From: Rheinheimera hassiensis
GTDB taxonomy: Bacteria; Pseudomonadota; Gammaproteobacteria; Enterobacterales; Alteromonadaceae
Assembly (NCBI RefSeq): GCF_022436675.1
Contig: NZ_JAKUJZ010000007.1
Coordinates: 124,001 to 188,000 of the forward strand
DNA: 64,000 bases
Reading direction: 5' to 3'
Made by a program: the position numbers and the translations under genes. The first letter of the stretch is position 1. Every line of letters begins with the position of its first letter. Shown here piece by piece: positions 46,955 to 54,015 of the stretch. The notes under the pieces were generated by a model. That model did no database searches. It was not told the origin of the DNA and saw only the letters and a program-made list of their open reading frames with translations.

Positions 46955-48352
46955 ATGACTAACTCAATATTACATTATGAGCAACCGGGCTCATCAGTGG
47001 TATACCGTTTTATTGATCTGATGATTTTGTGCGGCGTATTTCTCGCCAGTATGCACCTGTACGGCATACCACTTGATAAAGATTATCTGATATTGCTCAG
47101 CGTCTCGCTGGCAATATATTCCTACCTTGCCGAATCGGTGCAGCTTTACCGCTCGTGGCGGGCAGGCCGGTTTTCGCAGATGTTGATGCATGTTGCCACC
47201 ATTCACACTGTGTCATTCTTATTAATTGTCGCCGGCTTGTTTTTGTTAAAAGAAGCTGAGAGTTTTTCGCGTCTGGCATTAGTTAGCTGGTATCTGGGCG
47301 GCTTGGTAGTACTGCTGTTGTGGCGGGTGTCGGCCAGGGCGATAAAAACCTGGCGCCGTAAGCGTGGTTTAAGCCTGCAACAGGTAGCGATTATTGGTTT
47401 AACCCCGTCTGGGGTAGCACTGCATAACGAAATTTCACAGCACTTTGAACTGGGCTTTAACTGTATCGGCTTTTTTGATGACCGCGCGCCAGAGCGTCTG
47501 GACGACCTGCCAACAGAGTCACTGCTGGGCAGTGTAGAAGATGCGGTACAAATGGCCCGTGCCGGCAAACTGGTTAAAATTTATATCTGTTTACCGATGA
47601 TGGCGGAAAAACGCATTGCCGACATTATCAGCCGTCTGGGAGATACCACTTCTGATGTGCTGATAGTACCAGACTTCCTGTTTAAAAACCTGATGCATGC
47701 CCGTATCGGTAACGTGGGCAGTATCGACACTATCAGTGTGTTTGAATCACCGATGTTTGGTTTTCAGAGCTTTTACAAGCGCAGTTTCGATGTGTTGTTC
47801 AGCGGTACTGTGTTGTTACTTATTTCGCCGTTGCTGATGATGATTGCCGCAGCGATTAAACTTACGTCCAAAGGACCGGTATTGTTTCGTCAGGATCGTT
47901 ACGGCCTGGACGGTAAGAGAATTGGTGTATACAAATTCCGCTCGATGAAAGTGATGGAAAATGGCGGTGCCGTAACCCAGGCCAAACGCAATGACAGCAG
48001 GGTTACTGCTGTAGGAGCCTTTTTACGCCGTACGTCGCTGGACGAACTGCCGCAGTTTTTCAATGTGCTGCTGGGTGAAATGTCGGTTGTCGGGCCGAGA
48101 CCTCATGCCGTGGCGCATAACGAAGAGTACCGCAAGCAGGTGGCGTATTACATGCTGCGCCACAAAGTTCGCCCTGGTATTACCGGCTGGGCACAGATCA
48201 ACGGCTGGCGTGGTGAAACCGACACCCTGGAAAAAATGGAGATGCGGGTAAAATACGATTTAGATTATATCCGTAACTGGTCACTGTTTTTTGATGTACG
48301 TATTGTATTTAAAACGGTGTTTAAAGGCTTTGTTGATAAAAATGCGTACTAA
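46955..48352 (+). CDS. Undecaprenyl-phosphate glucose phosphotransferase (GumD/WcaJ-like)
   Basis: Starts the repeat unit by transferring glucose-1-phosphate from UDP-glucose to undecaprenyl phosphate. The 465-residue length matches WcaJ/GumD. Four N-terminal helices (about 20-135) precede a CoA-binding-like domain (VAIIGLTPSG), a further helix (about 280-305), and the cytoplasmic transferase domain with KRSFDVLFSG, GPVLFRQDRYG, YKFRSMKV, RRTSLDELPQFFNVLLGEMS and VGPRPHA. All catalytic segments look intact. ATG 46955 is preferred over upstream ATG 46895 because the conserved N terminus begins there. Glucose as the first sugar is family-based and fits galU in the locus. Confidence 0.9.
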   Translation: MTNSILHYEQPGSSVVYRFIDLMILCGVFLASMHLYGIPLDKDYLILLSVSLAIYSYLAESVQLYRSWRAGRFSQMLMHVATIHTVSFLLIVAGLFLLKEAESFSRLALVSWYLGGLVVLLLWRVSARAIKTWRRKRGLSLQQVAIIGLTPSGVALHNEISQHFELGFNCIGFFDDRAPERLDDLPTESLLGSVEDAVQMARAGKLVKIYICLPMMAEKRIADIISRLGDTTSDVLIVPDFLFKNLMHARIGNVGSIDTISVFESPMFGFQSFYKRSFDVLFSGTVLLLISPLLMMIAAAIKLTSKGPVLFRQDRYGLDGKRIGVYKFRSMKVMENGGAVTQAKRNDSRVTAVGAFLRRTSLDELPQFFNVLLGEMSVVGPRPHAVAHNEEYRKQVAYYMLRHKVRPGITGWAQINGWRGETDTLEKMEMRVKYDLDYIRNWSLFFDVRIVFKTVFKGFVDKNAY

Positions 48353-48363
48353 CAGGAAGACAG

Positions 48364-49563
48364 ATGTATTGTAATGTGATCTTGTGTCGGTCGGTGCTGG
48401 CGGTGTTGTTGTTTGGCAGTATAGATTTATCTGCACAAGAGCTGGTGCGCAATGCCATCAGAACTGAATCTGGTATCGACTTTATTCCGGAGCTGCGTTT
48501 TGAGCTGCGCCACGATGACAATATCGCTAATGCGCCCGAAGCTGAGCGCAGTAGCTGGATTTCGTTGTTAACGCCCAAGCTTACTGCGCAGTTATTATCT
48601 GGCCCTAACGAGTATCAGGCTGCACTGGAATTGGCATCCGGCAGCTATCTTAGCAGCCGTGATGACAGCTATCTGGACTGGAATTTCAGTACAGCGGCGT
48701 TAGTAGAATTATCGGACCGGCATCGGTTTGATGTGAAAGGCCGTTATGCTGCAGCACACGAGGCCAGAGGTACCGGCATTACCGAAGGGCAGGGTAATGC
48801 CCTTACTGAACCGGCCGATGTGCGCCTGCTAAATGTGCAGGGCGCATATGAATATGGCGCCCAAAGCAGCCGCACCCGGTTGCGTTTACTCACGGCCTAC
48901 TACGATAAAGATTATCGTAACTATGAAGCGCTGACTCAGTTTCGGACTTACCACAGTATTAAACTCGGCACAGAGCTGTATTACAACACCGGTGCCAATA
49001 CCCGCCTGATCACAGAAATCAGCCGTTTACACACCCGGTACGATAATACCGATATCAGCGGCAGCCGGGATAGCGACACAATGAATTACCGTTTGGGCGC
49101 GCGCTGGCAACCCAGTGAGCTAACTTCCGCAGAGCTACGGCTTGGCTACCAGAACCGCCAGTTTGATAACCCGCAACGCCAGGATTTCTCTGGCCTGGCC
49201 TGGGAGATGGCCGTGCAGTGGGCGCCGCTGAGCTATTCACGTTTTAATCTTAGTACCGGCCGTCAGTCAAAAGAGCCTGATACTCAGGGTGATTTTGTCA
49301 AAGAAACCCATTACAGCCTGTTCTGGACTCACCAGTGGCAACCGTTGCTCAGCAGCAGTCTTGGCGTGAAACGGACAAACGACGACTATACCGGCTTTGA
49401 CCGGCGTGACAGGCTAACCAGCTACCAATTAAGTGGCAAATACTCGCTGTTGCCGCAATTGCTGCTTAATGCCGGTATCCGGCTACACCGTAACAATTCT
49501 TCAGTGGCGAACATTGAATTTGATAAAAATGAAGTGTTTTTCGCTGTGCAGTTCGCGTTATGA
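48364..49563 (+). CDS. Outer-membrane beta-barrel protein of the polysaccharide export locus
   Basis: A 399-residue exported protein with a signal peptide (about 1-24, ending IDLSAQE) followed by alternating beta-strands rich in Tyr/Arg, ending in VFFAVQFAL, an outer-membrane insertion-type terminus. It resembles the beta-barrel-2/EpsL-VpsM-like proteins found in exopolysaccharide loci, which may form the outer-membrane exit or anchor. The low conservation makes the exact family uncertain. Its stop overlaps the start region of the Wza-like gene (ATGA at 49560). Confidence 0.78.
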   Translation: MYCNVILCRSVLAVLLFGSIDLSAQELVRNAIRTESGIDFIPELRFELRHDDNIANAPEAERSSWISLLTPKLTAQLLSGPNEYQAALELASGSYLSSRDDSYLDWNFSTAALVELSDRHRFDVKGRYAAAHEARGTGITEGQGNALTEPADVRLLNVQGAYEYGAQSSRTRLRLLTAYYDKDYRNYEALTQFRTYHSIKLGTELYYNTGANTRLITEISRLHTRYDNTDISGSRDSDTMNYRLGARWQPSELTSAELRLGYQNRQFDNPQRQDFSGLAWEMAVQWAPLSYSRFNLSTGRQSKEPDTQGDFVKETHYSLFWTHQWQPLLSSSLGVKRTNDDYTGFDRRDRLTSYQLSGKYSLLPQLLLNAGIRLHRNNSSVANIEFDKNEVFFAVQFAL

Positions 49564-49571
49564 GGATCAAG

Positions 49572-50093
49572 ATGTCAAATCGTGTTATTGCCGCGGTATT
49601 ACTGTGTTTGTTTATCGGCTGGCCGTTAAGTGCACAGGAGCAATATGTGTTGGGGCCTGGTGATCTTGTCGTCATTAAAGTGTACGGGCAGGATGATCTG
49701 GAGCTGGAAACCCGCTTAACCGACAGCGGCACAATAAACTATCCGTTTCTGGGTAAGTTGCAGCTAAGCGGAAAAAGCATCAAACAGGTTGAAACGTTAA
49801 TTTATCAGGGCCTCAAAGGCGATTATCTGGTTGAACCTAATGTGTTTGTTGGCATGGTAGAGTACCGGCCGTTTTATATTCACGGTGAAGTAAAGCAGCC
49901 CGGCGCCTATCCGTACCAGCCGGGAATGACGGTAAACCAGGCCATTGCGCTGGCTGGCGGCATGACAGAGCGTGCATCCAAAGAAAAAATCCGCATTTCA
50001 CGTGAAGGTGACAAAAACCAGCACGAAAGCGGCAGCCTGAGCAGCCGCATTCTGGCGGGTGATACTATTACTATCGAACAGAGATTTTTCTGA
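49572..50093 (+). CDS. Polysaccharide export protein, Wza/GumB-like
   Basis: A 173-residue periplasmic/outer-membrane export protein. A signal peptide (MSNRVIAAVLLCLFIGWPLS) is followed by the poly-export domain with YVLGPGDLVVIKVYGQDDL and then one SLBB domain with FYIHGEVKQPGAYPY and MTVNQAIALAGG. It is shorter than E. coli Wza, lacks its C-terminal transmembrane helix, and has no convincing lipobox, like GumB. That makes the separate barrel protein upstream a probable outer-membrane partner. ATG 49572 has GAGG six bases upstream; ATG 49560 overlaps the previous stop and would add four residues. Confidence 0.88.
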   Translation: MSNRVIAAVLLCLFIGWPLSAQEQYVLGPGDLVVIKVYGQDDLELETRLTDSGTINYPFLGKLQLSGKSIKQVETLIYQGLKGDYLVEPNVFVGMVEYRPFYIHGEVKQPGAYPYQPGMTVNQAIALAGGMTERASKEKIRISREGDKNQHESGSLSSRILAGDTITIEQRFF

Positions 50094-50095
50094 TT

Positions 50096-52258
50096 ATGGC
50101 TGTATATTCGAATGAAAAACCGCTGGCATCCGGTGAGCAACTGGTTGATGTCAGTAAGCTGTTTGGCGTAATTGGCCGCTTTAAATGGCGTATATTAATA
50201 CTGGCCGTTAGCAGCGCAATTTTAGCCGCCAGCATTGCGCAAAATATGACACCAATATACCGCTCTACTGCCACCTTACTTATTGAGGCACAGCAGGCCA
50301 GAGCGATAAAAATTGAAGAAGTATACGGCTTTAACTCGGCGCAGCAGGAATATTACCTGACACAGTTTGAAATTCTAAAATCACGCTCTATAGCTGAACG
50401 GGTATTTGATGAGCTGTCACTGGCCGGACATCCTGCACTGCAGGGCAAACCGTCGTTGAGCAACAAAGCCAAAGCCTATATTACATCGCTGTTAAGCCCG
50501 CCAAAAGTAGCTCCGGTTGACAGTGAGCTCAGCAGCGCTTTAACGCATAAGCGCAGGCTGGACAAATTTAGCAGCGGTATTCAGATTAACCCGGTACGTA
50601 AAACCCAACTGGTAAACCTGAGTTATCAGTCGTCTGATCCACGCCTGGCGCAGGCTGTGGCCAATGCTATTGGCGATGCCTATATTGCCAGCCAGCTTGA
50701 TGCCCGCCTGGGTATTACGCAAAAAGCCAGTAGTTGGCTGGGTGGCCGTATTGGTGAGCTGCGTGAGCGGTTAGAGCAATCAGAAACCCGGCTTGAAGCG
50801 TTTCGTGCACAACATAATCTGGTTGATGTAGAAGGCGTAACTGCGCTGGATGCCCGCGAGCTGGAGCGGCTAAACGAAGAGCTGACAGATGCGCGGTCAA
50901 AAAAAGCCAAAGCTGAAGGCTTTTTAGCGCTGGTGCGTCAGTTTGACCAACGCGATGTATCGGGCCTGGAAAGCCTGCCTGAGATCACCTCGCACCCGTC
51001 GGTACAAAACGTTAAGCGTGAGGTTATGGCGGTAGAGCGTAAGTATTCTGAGCTGAATAAGGTGTACGGGCCTAAACACCCGAAAATGATTGCCGTACAA
51101 GCCGAACTGCTAACGGTAAATAACAGCCTGCGCCAACAAATAAACCGCCTGATTGAAGGTATCGAGAAAGAAGCACAAAGCGCGGCGAGGCGTTTGTCTT
51201 CGCTGGAGCAGCAATTTAGCCGCACCAAAACGGCGTTTTCCAGCCTGGGCTCGGTGGAATCAGATTATCGCCGGTTACAGCGTGAAGTAGAAACCAATCA
51301 ACTGCTGTTTGACAGCTTTTTCGCCCGGCAAAAAGAAACTGAAGTAACCGGCGATTTCGACGCGCCTATCGCCCGCTTTACTGACCGTGCCGTATTACCG
51401 TCTGAGCCGGTTAAGCCGAATAAAAAGCTGATAGTAATGCTAACTTTTATCACAACGTTATTGCTTGGCGCCATCATCGCTTTATTGCAGGATATGTTTA
51501 ACGACACCATTAAAAATACTGCAGACGTAGAGCAAGCACTAGCCCAATGTGCGTTGGGTTACTTACCTAAAGGCCATAAAAAGAAAAATGTTCAACAGCG
51601 CAGCCTGGCGTATTTTGATCCGAAACAACGCCGTTACAGTGAATCGGTGCGTAATATCCGTACTGCCTTATCATTAATGGCCCTGGATAAACCTTTACAG
51701 GTGATTGAAATTACCTCGTCGCAGCCGCAGGAAGGTAAAACCACCGTGAGTATCAATCTGGCGTTTGCTTTTGCTGCGCTGGAGCGTGTGCTGTTAATTG
51801 ATGCCGATTTGCGTAAGCCTTCAGTGGGATCACGGTTTAATTTACCACTATATCAAAGTGGTTTGGCGAATATATTGTCGCGCACCGCAACACTGGACGA
51901 ATGTATTGTTAAAGATGTGCAGGAAGGCGTTGATGTTATGCCAGCTGGCGCCATACCGTTAAACCCAATGGAGCTACTGGCGGGAAATGGCTTGCAAAGC
52001 TTGCTGACAGAGCTAAAAGGGCGCTACGACAAAATTATTATTGATACCGCACCGGTTCAGGCAGTTAGCGATCCGCTGCTGGTTGCACCGCACGCTGATG
52101 CCGTGGTGCTCGTAGTCAAAGCAGATCATACCCGCATTCCGCTGGTGCAACATACGCTGGGACAATTACATCAGGCACATGCAAGGGTGTATGGTGTAGT
52201 GTTAAACCAGATGAAAATGAATAAAGCCGAGCCTTATTATGCAAACTATGGTGTCTAA
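50096..52258 (+). CDS. Wzc-like polysaccharide co-polymerase and tyrosine autokinase
   Basis: A 720-residue inner-membrane protein joining a Wzz chain-length domain, a coiled-coil GNVR region and a BY-kinase. TM1 is near 40-58 and TM2 near 445-465. Between them lie long helices (about 190-400) typical of the periplasmic stalk. The kinase has Walker A SQPQEGKTT with Lys548, Walker A' LLIDADLRKP and Walker B KIIIDTAPV. The C terminus EPYYANYGV holds three tyrosines, a short version of the autophosphorylated cluster. The protein would regulate chain length and gate export through the Wza-like protein. A phosphatase gene follows. Confidence 0.92.
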   Translation: MAVYSNEKPLASGEQLVDVSKLFGVIGRFKWRILILAVSSAILAASIAQNMTPIYRSTATLLIEAQQARAIKIEEVYGFNSAQQEYYLTQFEILKSRSIAERVFDELSLAGHPALQGKPSLSNKAKAYITSLLSPPKVAPVDSELSSALTHKRRLDKFSSGIQINPVRKTQLVNLSYQSSDPRLAQAVANAIGDAYIASQLDARLGITQKASSWLGGRIGELRERLEQSETRLEAFRAQHNLVDVEGVTALDARELERLNEELTDARSKKAKAEGFLALVRQFDQRDVSGLESLPEITSHPSVQNVKREVMAVERKYSELNKVYGPKHPKMIAVQAELLTVNNSLRQQINRLIEGIEKEAQSAARRLSSLEQQFSRTKTAFSSLGSVESDYRRLQREVETNQLLFDSFFARQKETEVTGDFDAPIARFTDRAVLPSEPVKPNKKLIVMLTFITTLLLGAIIALLQDMFNDTIKNTADVEQALAQCALGYLPKGHKKKNVQQRSLAYFDPKQRRYSESVRNIRTALSLMALDKPLQVIEITSSQPQEGKTTVSINLAFAFAALERVLLIDADLRKPSVGSRFNLPLYQSGLANILSRTATLDECIVKDVQEGVDVMPAGAIPLNPMELLAGNGLQSLLTELKGRYDKIIIDTAPVQAVSDPLLVAPHADAVVLVVKADHTRIPLVQHTLGQLHQAHARVYGVVLNQMKMNKAEPYYANYGV

Positions 52259-52284
52259 ACACCTTACCGGCAGGCGGTATGATT

Positions 52285-53028
52285 ATGTTTGATCTGCATA
52301 ACCATATATTGCCTGGCGTTGATGATGGTGCCAAAGATATGACAGAAGCGCTGGCTTTGCTGCAACTGGCACAGCAGCAGGGTATCAGTCATATGCTGGC
52401 GACTCCGCACCTGCATGCCGGGCGTTATAACAACAGTGCTGCCTCGATAAACGAAGCCATAGCCGCGCTGCAACAGGCTGCAAGTGAGGCAGGTATCGAC
52501 ATAACGCTGGCTGCTGCTGCCGAGGTTAGGATCGGTGCAGAAATATTGCCATTGATAGAACAGCAACAAATGCCTTTTATTGGCCGTTATCAGGGTAATA
52601 AGGTGCTGTTACTGGAGTTGCCGCACAGCCATATTCCGGCGGGGAGCGATAAACTTTTGGCATGGCTGGCACGGCACGATATTACAGTTATGCTGGCACA
52701 CCCGGAACGAAACCGCGATTTGCTGGCCGCACCGGATAAAATTAAGCCCTTTATTAAAGCCGGTTGCCTGTTTCAGTTAACCGCGGCAGCGCTTGACGGT
52801 GATATGGGGCAGGATGTTAAAGCCTTAGCGCAGCAATGGCTAAAGCAGGGCATTTATCATGTTATTGCCAGCGACGCTCACTCTGTTAAACGCCGCCCGC
52901 CTAAACTACAGCAGGCATACCAGCACAGTTGTCAGCTGGTGGGTGAAGAACAAGCCCGGCAATTATGTATGCTTAACCCGGCACAACTGGCAGAGCCGGT
53001 ATTTGCTGCCGGTATCTTGCTTAACTAA
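52285..53028 (+). CDS. CpsB/YwqE-type tyrosine phosphatase (PHP family)
   Basis: A 247-residue metal-dependent phosphatase of the PHP superfamily that removes phosphate from BY-kinases, here the Wzc-like protein just upstream. The start MFDLHNHILPGVDDGA carries the first PHP metal ligands; further on are ATPHLHAG, LLLELPHSHIP, LAHPERN and IASDAHSVKRRPP, all expected metal or phosphate sites. ATG 52285 is preferred: AGGCGG lies seven bases upstream and it aligns with the family start; ATG 52279 would add two residues. CpsB types are typical of Gram-positives but also occur in proteobacteria in place of Wzb. It converges with the next gene, overlapping its 3' end by 8 bases. Confidence 0.9.
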   Translation: MFDLHNHILPGVDDGAKDMTEALALLQLAQQQGISHMLATPHLHAGRYNNSAASINEAIAALQQAASEAGIDITLAAAAEVRIGAEILPLIEQQQMPFIGRYQGNKVLLLELPHSHIPAGSDKLLAWLARHDITVMLAHPERNRDLLAAPDKIKPFIKAGCLFQLTAAALDGDMGQDVKALAQQWLKQGIYHVIASDAHSVKRRPPKLQQAYQHSCQLVGEEQARQLCMLNPAQLAEPVFAAGILLN

Positions 53029-53851
53029 AATGTCCATCTGCACTAACTGTTGTTGCTGAGCTTTTCTGGCGCAGCCCTTGCCCCAACAACCGAAAGTATT
53101 GCAGCCATAAACTGGCAAGTTCAGTGCTAAGGGCATCGTCAGGATACACCCCCAGCTCTGCAGCTTTGCTTTTTAGCGTACCAGAAACCAGAAAACTGTT
53201 TTTCAGGCTTTGCATTTGCAGCATTTTTTCAAAGGCTCTGGCCGCCATTTCCTCCGGCATCGCCAGGTACAGGCGGTTGCGGCTGGAGTCCAGTTGCCGG
53301 CAATGGGCAAAAAATGTGCTTTCATTTTTACCGTCTGCCGATAAGAACAACATTTGGTAGGCTGAGCTTAGTAACTCATTGAGATAATGCGTAATTATAG
53401 GCTGGCTTTGCAGCCAGGCTGAACTGGAAAACTGGTTACGCGTAGCTGTCTTGTCAAACATTTTGCTGGCAATATAATGATCAAAGGCATGAAACCACTC
53501 GTGCGCCAGGCTGCCGCCACCGGCGTTTTTAGCTAAAGCCAGAATTCGGCCCTGCGGCTGATAATGCGCACAGACACCTGGCTGGCCACCAATGCCAAAA
53601 GTCAGCGCTAAGCTGCCGTTTAATGATATGACCTCTGGCGGTACCTGCAGTAATTGTTGTAAATCGCAAAAGGCATCGAAGAATAAATTAGCTGCCAGTT
53701 GCAGCTCTTCGGTGTTTACCCAGCGGCCAATATGAATACTGTTAAAACCAAAAATTTTTACCAAGTCAGCAAAGCTGACGTCGGCGCCACCGCGATGTGG
53801 CGGGCCATTACGATAGTATTGACGCTGAATACGTGGGACGGACATAGGCAT
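53021..53851 (-). CDS. CLCA_X / LPD1-domain protein, metalloprotease-like
   Basis: A 276-residue protein with the LPD1-type (large polyvalent protein-associated domain 1) pattern: FADLVKIFGFNSIHIGRWV, a helical stretch, VISLNGSLALTFGIGG, then a zinc-site-like HEWFHAFDHY (H-E-x-x-H). LPD1 domains are mostly parts of giant mobile-element proteins; stand-alone chromosomal relatives are annotated as CLCA_X family. There is no signal peptide, so a cytoplasmic protein is likely. Peptidase activity is inferred from the HExxH motif only. It is transcribed against the exopolysaccharide locus and is divergent from the M14 peptidase gene; no operon partner. The region between (53852-54015) has a dyad TGCCA-AGC-TGGCA at 53952-53964. 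Confidence 0.78.
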   Translation of the reverse strand: MPMSVPRIQRQYYRNGPPHRGGADVSFADLVKIFGFNSIHIGRWVNTEELQLAANLFFDAFCDLQQLLQVPPEVISLNGSLALTFGIGGQPGVCAHYQPQGRILALAKNAGGGSLAHEWFHAFDHYIASKMFDKTATRNQFSSSAWLQSQPIITHYLNELLSSAYQMLFLSADGKNESTFFAHCRQLDSSRNRLYLAMPEEMAARAFEKMLQMQSLKNSFLVSGTLKSKAAELGVYPDDALSTELASLWLQYFRLLGQGLRQKSSATTVSADGHFS

Positions 53852-54015
53852 TCGCCGATCATAACGATAATTACGTCCGGACGAAATAGCCGGTGGTAAT
53901 CAAACCGGCGGTAAAAATCGGTGTTTAGTCGCAGCAATGTTGTCAGTACATTGCCAAGCTGGCAGAGCCGAGGTAGTTTGCCACTATAACAATATATAAA
54001 AATAATGGGAGCAAC

